Source: Thermomicrobiaceae bacterium (GTDB lineage: Bacteria; Chloroflexota; Chloroflexia; Thermomicrobiales; Thermomicrobiaceae). From it: a stretch of DNA of 7,005 nt. The notes beneath the pieces are model-generated. The model was given only the letters and a program-made list of their open reading frames with translations. It ran no database searches and was not told where the DNA came from. Within the stretch, counting starts at the first letter, position 1. Each line of letters starts with the position of its first letter. Position numbers and translations under genes: made by a program. The DNA is taken from contig SKKR01000011.1 in NCBI GenBank assembly GCA_007123655.1, forward strand, positions 1 to 7,005, written 5' to 3'. Of this stretch, positions 1 through 5,884 are shown piece by piece.

Positions 1-450
1 ACGCCGGCACACATCCACGATGCGCTCCAGATCGTCTGGGCGACCACACATCTCGCGGATATCTGACGGTCTGACATCGCGAGTGTTGGTCAGGTAGGTA
101 CCACTGTCATTGGAGAAGAACAGAACCGGCGTTCCGATCCCCGCAGCAGTTGGCGCGGTCCGCGCGGTGTATCGAACGGTGAACTGCCCGTGCTCATCGG
201 GCTGCGCGGGCCCATAGGGGATGCCATGGTTCCAGCCGGAGACGCCGGTGCCCGCCGCGACGAGAAGCATCTCCTCGAACTCCGTCAAGGGAACCGGTTC
301 GTGCCGGGATGTGAAGGCAAGCGGCCCGGACGGGATCTCCATTCCGAGTCCGAACCGGCGCGACCGGCGTCCAAAGATCGCCTCCAGTAATGGGAAGGTC
401 ATGAGGTCGCTGACTGCGACGTGTTCCGGGGATTGCTGCGTGTCGGTCAT
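1..450 (-). CDS. Nitroreductase-like protein, N-terminal part (runs off left edge)
   Basis: An open frame runs from an ATG at 450 down to base 1 with no stop, giving the first 150 residues of a longer protein. The start is well supported: AGGTGAG sits at 454-460, three bases before the ATG. The segment FGRRSRRFGLG (residues 26-36), followed by a Leu/Glu/Ala-rich helix around 54-68 and a Gly-Trp-Asn stretch near 72-75, resembles the N-terminus of FMN-dependent nitroreductases, where an Arg-Arg-Ser motif contacts the flavin phosphate and the next helix leads into the dimer core. Nitroreductases reduce nitro groups, quinones or enones with NAD(P)H, and the fold also includes dehalogenases and azoline oxidases. 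The match is partial: the link between the Arg motif and the helix is longer than usual and the catalytic C-terminal half is not visible. No signal peptide or membrane segment is seen. It lies downstream of the DinB-like gene on the same strand with a 147-base gap. It could instead be an uncharacterised family only distantly related to nitroreductases. Confidence 0.6.
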   Translation of the reverse strand, partial: MTDTQQSPEHVAVSDLMTFPLLEAIFGRRSRRFGLGMEIPSGPLAFTSRHEPVPLTEFEEMLLVAAGTGVSGWNHGIPYGPAQPDEHGQFTVRYTARTAPTAAGIGTPVLFFSNDSGTYLTNTRDVRPSDIREMCGRPDDLERIVDVCRR

Positions 451-453
451 TTG

Positions 454-460
454 CTCACCT
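454..460 (-). promoter_or_regulatory. Ribosome binding site of the nitroreductase-like gene
   Basis: The minus strand reads AGGTGAG three bases before the ATG at 450. It is a near-consensus Shine-Dalgarno site. The frame stays open for some distance upstream of 450, so this site is what fixes the start. Confidence 0.65.
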
Positions 461-529
461 GTCTTTTCACTGATGGTCCGGGAGCGATTCGCGTATTCAT
501 CAAACTCGCCCGTTCCGACATTCGCTGCA

Positions 530-566
530 GGCTCCCGTCCTCCCCAAATCGGACGGGACGGGAGCC
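530..566 (-). terminator. Strong inverted repeat behind the DinB-like gene, possible U-less terminator or leader element
   Basis: The arms GGCTCCCGTCC (530-540) and GGACGGGAGCC (556-566) are perfect 11-bp inverted repeats around a 15-base loop. The loop-side sequence GGACGGGACGGGA (551-563) repeats part of the right arm, so a second pairing of 534-540 with 551-557 competes with the first. The hairpin starts 31 bases after the stop codon of the DinB-like gene and ends about 80 bases before the next start codon. No T-run follows on either strand, so a classical intrinsic terminator is not supported. A U-less terminator, an attenuator or an mRNA-stabilising stem are all possible. Confidence 0.4.
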
Positions 567-597
567 GCGCGTCGTCGAGTAACCTGTGAGAATCCCA

Positions 598-1098
598 CTA
601 CCGCATATGGAGCGCGGAAGCGGACGGGGACGCGCTGCGGATGCTCGGCAGATGCAGCGCGTGGTGTCCGATAAACAGAGCGCGTACAAACTGCTCAAGC
701 GTCACCGGGTCGCTCCCCAGCAACGGCAAGTCATGCGTCGCTTCGAGATCCGCGTCTGATAGTCCGCGAATCGCCGATTCGGCCTTCGCTCCATCGTCCC
801 GGAGACACGAGAGCGTCTCTGCTTTCGTGCATCCGGCAAAGGTACGCGCGTGTTCGGCGTTGAGATCGTCGATCATCTCCATAGTGATCGGTCGTGATTC
901 TCCGTTGGTCAACGCCTGCATGACATCCATCAGCAGTGGGTAACCGTAGGCTACGTGATGGGCGGTAACGCCGACCGTCCAGTTTTCCGCGGGACACAGA
1001 TTCTGCCAGTCGTCCTCGCTGACCGCGTCCACCGTCGCGATGAATTCCCTGTTTGCGGCCGAAAACTGCCGGGCAAGTTCTTCTGCTCGTGTTGTCAT
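598..1098 (-). CDS. DinB/YfiT-fold metal-binding protein (maleylpyruvate isomerase-like)
   Basis: This 166-residue protein has the length and pattern of the DinB/YfiT four-helix bundle family. Residues 5-30 form the first helix. The segment around Trp40 leads into His47-His48 (sequence VTAHHVA), and the C-terminal helix holds His145-x3-His149 (GHHALH). Together these give the three-histidine metal site typical of the fold. Family members include mycothiol-dependent maleylpyruvate isomerase and bacillithiol or other thiol S-transferases, so a thiol-dependent transfer or isomerisation in the cytoplasm is plausible, but the substrate cannot be read from sequence. I chose the ATG at 1098 because a GGAAAG-rich ribosome binding site lies directly upstream and the domain begins there. 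The frame stays open back to 1299, but those extra 67 residues lack family character and would cover the leader and hairpin. An ATG at 1119 (seven residues longer) is a weaker option. It follows the LuxR-type regulator gene on the same strand after 161 bases and ends in TAG. Confidence 0.8.
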   Translation of the reverse strand: MTTRAEELARQFSAANREFIATVDAVSEDDWQNLCPAENWTVGVTAHHVAYGYPLLMDVMQALTNGESRPITMEMIDDLNAEHARTFAGCTKAETLSCLRDDGAKAESAIRGLSDADLEATHDLPLLGSDPVTLEQFVRALFIGHHALHLPSIRSASPSASALHMR

Positions 1099-1101
1099 CG
1101 T

Positions 1102-1117
1102 CTTTCCTTTCCTTTCC
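1102..1117 (-). promoter_or_regulatory. Repeated purine ribosome binding site of the DinB-like gene
   Basis: On the minus strand GGAAA occurs three times in tandem (GGAAAGGAAAGGAAAG) directly before the ATG at 1098. The nearest AGG core is about seven bases from the start, a good Shine-Dalgarno distance. The repeat offers several overlapping pairing registers to the ribosome and supports 1098 as the start. Confidence 0.6.
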
Positions 1118-1209
1118 ATGAAGCGAAGCGAGAAACCTACACCGCCGGTGCGTTGGGGTATGCAAGCAGGGTAAGCCGGGAGATGGAGGGACGCATCGTG
1201 GCTATCCCT

Positions 1210-1238
1210 GAAGTTCCAGGCCGCGGCCACGGAATTTC
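1210..1238 (-). terminator. Hairpin behind the LuxR-type regulator gene, probable U-less terminator
   Basis: Bases 1210-1217 pair with 1231-1238 (eight pairs, one of them G-T). After a small internal bulge, 1219-1221 pair with 1226-1228 within the palindrome GGCCGCGGCC (1219-1228). The result is a compact GC-rich stem that begins 21 bases after the TAA of the regulator gene and ends well before the next start codon. No T-run follows on either strand. Position and stability suit a U-less transcription terminator or an RNA 3'-end-protecting stem. The palindromic core could also be a protein-binding site. Confidence 0.4.
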
Positions 1239-1259
1239 CTGTGATGGACGAGTGGGGCG

Positions 1260-4202
1260 TTACAGCGGGGAGCGATCGATCAGCCCGTGCTGGATACACC
1301 AGGTGGCAACCTGTGCACGGGACTCCAGGGCAAGGGTGGAGTAGATCGCGGTCACGTGACTCTCGACGGTTCGCTCGCTGACACTAAGCTTGTCGGCGAT
1401 CGCGCGGTTACTGAACCCCCGGGCCATAAGCGCCGCGACCTCGCGCTGCCTGCGGGTAAGCCCACCGTAGGTGAGCTTCGCGGATTGCAACTCGGTCGGC
1501 GTTGCCGGCTCGGGGACCTGCGAGTGTGCGGCATCCAGAAACCGGGCCCGGAAATCGTCATCGTCGATCGACGCTCCCATCTCATCGATCAGCCTGTGTG
1601 CCTCGAAGAACTCGCGGCTTGCGGCCGGTCGTATTCCCAACCCGGCATACGCCAGGCCGAGCTCGCGGCGCAGGCGCCAGAGAAGTGAGCGCGCTCCTTG
1701 TTCGGAAGCCGCGTCACACGCCGGTAACAACCAGCGTGTCGCTTCCTCGTGCGCCCCGGTCGCGATCAGTCCGCGTGCACGAAGCAGCGAAAGCCTTGCC
1801 GCCGGCCGATCCCGACCGGCATGAGGGGTTTGCTCGAGCACTGTATCCACCAAAGTGATTGCCGTCGGGTAATTGCCACTGGCCAGCTCAAGCTCGATCC
1901 GGGCACGCCAGAGATGACGCTGCGCGAGGGTCCGGGCGGGAACGGTGTCGGTGAGTGAGGTCTCCAGTTCGGAGATCGCAAGGTCGCGTTCACCCGCGGC
2001 TGCGTAGGCCAGGGCGAGTAACCCGGAATTGCTTCTCATCCAGTGAATCGTACCGGACTGCTCCGCCGCCTCCCGCCCTCGGCGCAGCATCATCACCGCG
2101 GAGGATGTATCGAGCAGATCGAGGTGGATGGACCCGGACACGCAACAGGCGGCGGAGATCCACTGGCGGTGGCCGATCTCTTCCGCACCAGCCAGTCCAC
2201 GTTCAAGCGCGTCCAGCGCGGGCTGGTATTCACCCCTGGCTCCGAGGCATGAGCCGAGCCGGATCAGGGCGTACACTTCACCCGAGCGGAAGCCGATGCC
2301 TGAACTGACGGCAATCGCCTGTTCGGCGTCCCGGGCACACGCCTCGAGCGTCGTCGAGTCAGCAACCATCATTTCTGTCTGATACGTCATCCCGCGCATC
2401 GAGAAGTTGGCGAGCGCCGAGGCAAGCGAGGTGCGATCATCGAGCGACTCAAACAACTCAATCGCGCGGGCATAGTGCCGGGAGCCCTGGATCGGATCTC
2501 CTCCAAGAATGCATGTCATGCCAAGCAGATCTTCGGTAGACGCGATGCCCGCTCGATCACCGGCGGCCTCGAACAGTTCCAGTGCTTGCCGGTGATAGTC
2601 CCGTGCGCGATCCGGATCTTCCCGGTTAAGGAACCAGTTTCCCATCCGGTTCAGGCAACGCCCCATGAGCGACTGGTCACCGAGTTCAGTCGCAGCGTGG
2701 AGCGCTTGTTCGATGTATCGGCTTGCCTGGCTGTAGTCCCTGCCTGCCCACAGTTCCGCCAGCCGCATCAGCGCGCCGAGGCGAGCACCGTGATCTCCCC
2801 GGTCCGTCGCAATCCGAAGCTCGGCCAGGTAGTCCTCGCAGGCGATGTCGAAATGCCCGGTGATCTCCCGCGCCCATCCTCGAAGCTGAAACGCGTCTTT
2901 GCGATCATCACCCAACAGGGCGTCTTCCCGCTCCAGGGCGGCGTTAACATGATGGATGATGGCGTAAGGCGCGTAGAACCGGCGCGCGTTTCGCGCAGCG
3001 CTGAGATGCCACCGCCCCGCCTGCGGGTCGCCGGCGCGAGTGAAGTGAGTGGCGACCGTAGCCGGATCGACCCCCGGCGTCTCCGCGAGCTGCTCCGCAA
3101 CACGCCGGTGCTGCAGCATTCGCCACGGCACCGGGAGGCCCGAGTAGATCGCATCCTGGACAAGTGCGTGTCGAAACCGGAGCGTGGTCCCTCGCGAGGA
3201 CTGCTCCAGCAGGAAATTGTCCAGTGCCTGCCTGGTGATCCGGCTCAACTCGTCTGCACCCACACCAGTAAGCGTCATCCAGAGATCAGTCGGAATCTCG
3301 TTGCCGATGACGGACGCAATCTGCAACGCGGATCTGGCAGTGGCATCAAGCCGGAGAAACCGACTGTCAACCAGTTGCCGCACCAGGAGAGGAACATCGA
3401 CAGTCTCCAGGGAGCCAAGTCGCCAGCGGCCGTCCTGGAATGCGATTAACCCGGCCATCTCCATCGACCGAAGCAGTTCAACGATGAAGAACGGGTTCCC
3501 GTCTGTGCGCTTGAACAGTTCCTGGACCAGCCGGTCCTCATCATCCAGTTCCAGCGAATACCTGGTCTGGATAACTTCACGTATGGACGCATCGGAAAAA
3601 CGCCGGAGATCGATCCGTTCCGCTCGCGCCTCCCGCACAAGGTGCAGGATCGTGTCATACAGTACGTGCCCGGTTGTGACTTCATCACTGCGATACGTAC
3701 AGACGATGAGTAACGACAGTTCCCGCCCCACGCGGCCAAGAAACCGGAGAAGCTCCAGACTTTCGCGGTCCGCCCAGTGGATGTCCTCAAGAATGAGGAG
3801 GGATGGACGCTGTCGGGAAAGCTCGCGCACGCGGTCAAGGACAATGGAAAAGAGCGCGACCTGGTCCGGAAGGAATTCCATCTCGTGATCATCCGGCCAG
3901 AATGATCTCCTCGCGCCTGCAACACGCTCCGCCGGTGTCAGGACGCCCCTCCACAGAGAATACGGAGACGGGGATGCCCCTTCGATACACGCGCCGGAAA
4001 GGGGGACGACCCCGGTGCGCCCGATCTGAAGCGCGAACTCCTCGACGATTGCCGTCTTGCCGATTCCCGCTTCGCCGCCGAGCAGCACGAGTCCGCCATG
4101 ACCGTCTGCCGCGCGCTCGAAGGACGCGGCCAGGACCCGCAACTCATGGTCCCGCCCGATGAGACGGTCGCCGGGCTGTCCCCGATCCGTAACCAGATCC
4201 AC
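1260..4202 (-). CDS. Large ATP-binding LuxR-family transcriptional regulator (LAL type)
   Basis: This 980-residue protein has the LAL/MalT-like plan: an N-terminal STAND-type ATPase, a long helical repeat region and a C-terminal LuxR helix-turn-helix. Walker A is GGEAGIGKT (42-50). Walker B is LLILED (135-140), followed by IHWAD (141-145), a strand ending in CTYRSDE near 168-174 and DGNPFFIVELL (234-244), all typical of these ATPases. Residues about 410-880 are TPR-like helical pairs, for example around 475-590 and 640-680, which usually bind the inducer or partner proteins. The DNA-binding domain is 915-970, starting LTRRQREVAALMARG, with recognition helix VSERTVESHVTAIY (941-954). The start is a GTG: AGAGGA lies seven bases upstream and an in-frame TGA at 4224-4226 blocks any longer version. 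It ends in TAA. Members usually act as ATP-dependent, ligand-triggered transcription activators in the cytoplasm. The ligand and targets are unknown; the divergent cupin gene and the downstream DinB-like gene are the obvious candidates. Confidence 0.93.
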   Translation of the reverse strand: MDLVTDRGQPGDRLIGRDHELRVLAASFERAADGHGGLVLLGGEAGIGKTAIVEEFALQIGRTGVVPLSGACIEGASPSPYSLWRGVLTPAERVAGARRSFWPDDHEMEFLPDQVALFSIVLDRVRELSRQRPSLLILEDIHWADRESLELLRFLGRVGRELSLLIVCTYRSDEVTTGHVLYDTILHLVREARAERIDLRRFSDASIREVIQTRYSLELDDEDRLVQELFKRTDGNPFFIVELLRSMEMAGLIAFQDGRWRLGSLETVDVPLLVRQLVDSRFLRLDATARSALQIASVIGNEIPTDLWMTLTGVGADELSRITRQALDNFLLEQSSRGTTLRFRHALVQDAIYSGLPVPWRMLQHRRVAEQLAETPGVDPATVATHFTRAGDPQAGRWHLSAARNARRFYAPYAIIHHVNAALEREDALLGDDRKDAFQLRGWAREITGHFDIACEDYLAELRIATDRGDHGARLGALMRLAELWAGRDYSQASRYIEQALHAATELGDQSLMGRCLNRMGNWFLNREDPDRARDYHRQALELFEAAGDRAGIASTEDLLGMTCILGGDPIQGSRHYARAIELFESLDDRTSLASALANFSMRGMTYQTEMMVADSTTLEACARDAEQAIAVSSGIGFRSGEVYALIRLGSCLGARGEYQPALDALERGLAGAEEIGHRQWISAACCVSGSIHLDLLDTSSAVMMLRRGREAAEQSGTIHWMRSNSGLLALAYAAAGERDLAISELETSLTDTVPARTLAQRHLWRARIELELASGNYPTAITLVDTVLEQTPHAGRDRPAARLSLLRARGLIATGAHEEATRWLLPACDAASEQGARSLLWRLRRELGLAYAGLGIRPAASREFFEAHRLIDEMGASIDDDDFRARFLDAAHSQVPEPATPTELQSAKLTYGGLTRRQREVAALMARGFSNRAIADKLSVSERTVESHVTAIYSTLALESRAQVATWCIQHGLIDRSPL

Positions 4203-4209
4203 GGTCCTG

Positions 4210-4215
4210 TCCTCT
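4210..4215 (-). promoter_or_regulatory. Ribosome binding site fixing the GTG start of the regulator
   Basis: The minus strand reads AGAGGA followed by seven bases and then GTG at 4202-4200. Because an in-frame stop lies at 4224-4226, this site and the GTG together define the start. Confidence 0.6.
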
Positions 4216-4250
4216 ATTGCTGTTCAACGGCACTGGATCGAACGAGATGT

Positions 4251-4271
4251 GGGTCACGTGAACCGGGTTCA
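4251..4271. promoter_or_regulatory. Overlapping inverted repeats in the divergent control region, candidate operator
   Basis: Two dyads overlap between the divergent regulator and cupin genes. GGGTCACGTGAACC (4251-4264) is palindromic except for one pair and holds the perfect core TCACGTGA. TGAACCGGGTTCA (4259-4271) is a 13-base palindrome with arms TGAACC and GGTTCA around a central G. The cluster lies about 50 bases upstream of the regulator start and 67 or 124 bases upstream of the two possible cupin starts. The placement suits an operator shared by both genes. No convincing -35/-10 pair was found nearby on either strand, so the link to a promoter is inferred. Confidence 0.35.
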
Positions 4272-4394
4272 GTGTATCACCGTCAACGATCCATCCTACT
4301 GGAACCACGACGAGTCTTTCACTACCATTGAAGCTGGATGTACCTGAAGCCGACCCGTGGACAACGTTCGAGCTGGGAAGCAGGTAGCGCGACC

Positions 4395-5051
4395 ATGTGT
4401 GATTTCTCGAATGAAACGCTCGACCCGAATCAAGAGTGGTTTGTCGACTCGCCGTTCGTCAAGAAGTTCGTTGCGCACGTTCGAGAGCGCATGAAGGCAC
4501 AGCCGGACCGGTCCAAGCTGGTTGACGAACTCCGGCCCGCGTTCACCGAGCTGATGAACGCCAAGGACTGGCTGCCCGAGGAATATGCTTCGCCTGACGA
4601 GACCAGTGGCATGGGAGGCGGGATCGGGCAGTACGCGCTGTATCGCGCCGCTGACGGTTCGCTGACGTTGTTCTCGCTGGTCATCCCGCCAGGTTCATCG
4701 ACGCCGGTGCACGATCACCTGGCGTGGGGACTGATCGGTCTCTATCAGGGAACGCAGCGCGAGCAGGTGTACCGCGTCGCGGACGGTGACCCGGATTCCG
4801 GCCGGGCACATCTGGAACTGTCGAAAGATGTGCATGTCGATACGGGGGAATTCTTCCCACTCCTGCCACCGAAGGACGATATCCATCGTGTCACGACCAC
4901 ATCCGAGGAGGCATCGATTTCGATTCACCTGCTCGGTAACGATACCGGCTGCGTGGTGCGGCATCGATTTGAACCAGAGACGTCGAGAGTGAAGGCGTTC
5001 CGCTCTGGATATAGCAATCTGCCGTGCGATGAGGATGATGCGGCGGATTGA
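4395..5051 (+). CDS. Cysteine dioxygenase-like cupin (thiol dioxygenase family)
   Basis: From the ATG at 4395 the protein has 218 residues and the double-stranded beta-helix (cupin) plan of bacterial cysteine dioxygenase-like enzymes. These are mononuclear iron enzymes that add O2 to a thiol to form a sulfinic acid. The metal ligands are visible: His106 and His108 in PVHDHLAWG and His164 in DDIHRV. His178 in the strand SISIHLLG and Tyr206 in SGYSN fit the conserved second-shell positions. A helical N-terminal part (20-55) precedes the barrel. The Cys that cross-links to Tyr in animal cysteine dioxygenase is absent just after HDH, where the sequence reads LAWGLIG. That resembles bacterial 3-mercaptopropionate-dioxygenase-like proteins, so cysteine need not be the substrate. 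The start is uncertain: an in-frame ATG at 4338 would add 19 residues of low family character, and neither start has a strong ribosome binding site. The gene is divergent from the LuxR-type regulator and convergent with the PIG-L gene. It ends with TGA directly followed by TAA. Confidence 0.8.
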   Translation: MCDFSNETLDPNQEWFVDSPFVKKFVAHVRERMKAQPDRSKLVDELRPAFTELMNAKDWLPEEYASPDETSGMGGGIGQYALYRAADGSLTLFSLVIPPGSSTPVHDHLAWGLIGLYQGTQREQVYRVADGDPDSGRAHLELSKDVHVDTGEFFPLLPPKDDIHRVTTTSEEASISIHLLGNDTGCVVRHRFEPETSRVKAFRSGYSNLPCDEDDAAD

Positions 5052-5089
5052 TAACGGTCGAGACGCGTTCATGCATGACCCGGTGACGT
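5052..5089. other. Short convergent gap between the cupin and PIG-L genes
   Basis: Only 38 bases separate the two stop codons. The gap holds the 10-base palindrome TCATGCATGA (5069-5078) and no GC-rich stem with a T-run, so I see no clear bidirectional terminator. Transcripts of the two genes may overlap. Confidence 0.4.
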
Positions 5090-5884
5090 TCAGGATGGGG
5101 CTTCGAGCGGCCAGAACCGCTCCGCCGGGGTCCCGTTACCGACGCGCTCTGCGTAGGCCCGGGTTGCCTCAGCCGGGTCTCCCTGGCGCCGGAATATCAC
5201 CTCATGCTGAGAGGCGTAGCAGTTGACCGCGCTGACTTTGCTATCGAGCTGGGTGGGCGTGAGTATCCGGCACCGGGGCTCCCCGGACGATCGTCTAGTG
5301 GCGATTTCGTCGACAGCAGCCCCGGCCTCGCCCGCGTACGGAAAGTCTTCCCAGGCGATCACTGTTCGCCCGGTGTAGGTAAGCGTCCTGGCGGTGGCCA
5401 GCACCAGTTGATGGTCGACGTGATTGCCGACCGCGAGCGGACAGTAGTAGACGTCCGGCATGATGTTTCTCGCTTCCAGAAAGGCGAGGATGGCTGACCG
5501 GATCTCGCGAAAGAGCAAAGCGTCGTCCGGATGAACTGCCCCGAAGAGGTGTTCGTCGCTGAGGTACCGTTCTCCCCGGTAGATCGCATCCGGAAGATCC
5601 AGCCAGCAGGACTCCGCACCCAGCGCTTCCGCGGCGCACGATTCTTCCCGCCGACGGTGCTCGATCACATCTTCCAGCGCGAGACCCCAGTCCCGATGCA
5701 TCTGCGCGGCAAAGGTATTCACCGGCCCCGCGGGTCGTCCTCCGAAAATGGTGAGAATGAGTGGTCGGTCACCGTCGTCGGACATCCCCGCGACGGCTCC
5801 ACCGCAGGACAGTGCGGCGTCGTCGTAATGCGGCGAGAGGAACACCGGCCGGCGCTCAGGCGCTGACATTGCGGACCCGTTCAT
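5090..5884 (-). CDS. PIG-L/LmbE family deacetylase
   Basis: This 264-residue protein has the size and motifs of PIG-L zinc hydrolases. These remove N-acetyl groups from GlcNAc-type sugars in the cytoplasm, as in mycothiol and bacillithiol synthesis or natural-product tailoring. The N-terminal strand VFLSPHYDDAALSCGG (14-29) is the family's PHPDDE-type motif: His19 and Asp22 are likely zinc ligands and Asp21 the likely general base. Tyr replaces the usual Pro and Ala the usual Glu. The third ligand region is NHVDHQ (154-159), with His155 and His158. The HRRREE stretch (76-81) before ALGAE is also typical of the family. The gene starts inside the end of selB, overlapping it by 29 bases, or by 14 if the ATG at 5869 (residue 6) is used. 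No clear Shine-Dalgarno site precedes either start, which points to translational coupling with selB. The acyl substrate is unknown, since the family also includes deacetylases of antibiotics and polysaccharides. Confidence 0.88.
   Translation of the reverse strand: MNGSAMSAPERRPVFLSPHYDDAALSCGGAVAGMSDDGDRPLILTIFGGRPAGPVNTFAAQMHRDWGLALEDVIEHRRREESCAAEALGAESCWLDLPDAIYRGERYLSDEHLFGAVHPDDALLFREIRSAILAFLEARNIMPDVYYCPLAVGNHVDHQLVLATARTLTYTGRTVIAWEDFPYAGEAGAAVDEIATRRSSGEPRCRILTPTQLDSKVSAVNCYASQHEVIFRRQGDPAEATRAYAERVGNGTPAERFWPLEAPS

Noticed and set aside
451..597. T-box or other known riboswitch in the leader of the nitroreductase-like gene
   Set aside because: The conserved T-box antiterminator sequence (TGGNACCGCG) is absent and there is no T-run terminator. 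I recognise no other riboswitch class.
1099..1299. N-terminal extension of the DinB-like gene up to 1299
   Set aside because: It would overlap the regulator's stop region and the hairpin, lacks family similarity, and the ATG at 1098 has a good ribosome binding site.
1351..1360. Perfect palindrome GTCACGTGAC, similar to the core at 4254-4261
   Set aside because: It falls within the codons of the recognition helix of the regulator (Ser-His-Val-Thr), so coding constraint explains it. A link to the intergenic dyad is probably chance.
2475..3449. Long plus-strand open frame (324 codons) antisense to the regulator gene
   Set aside because: It lies wholly inside the clearly coding regulator gene, its product has no recognisable domain, and GC-rich codon use commonly keeps antisense frames open.
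3184..3888. Plus-strand open frame of 234 codons antisense to the regulator ATPase
   Set aside because: Its product is Arg/Ser-rich low-complexity sequence, typical of a shadow of a real gene on the other strand.
4281..4286. TTGACG on the minus strand as a -35 box for the regulator
   Set aside because: No acceptable -10 hexamer lies 16-18 bases downstream, so a promoter call is not supported.
5049..5054. TGA followed by TAA at the end of the cupin gene as a selenocysteine readthrough site
   Set aside because: The in-frame TAA follows at once, so readthrough would add one residue only, and the protein already has the full family length.
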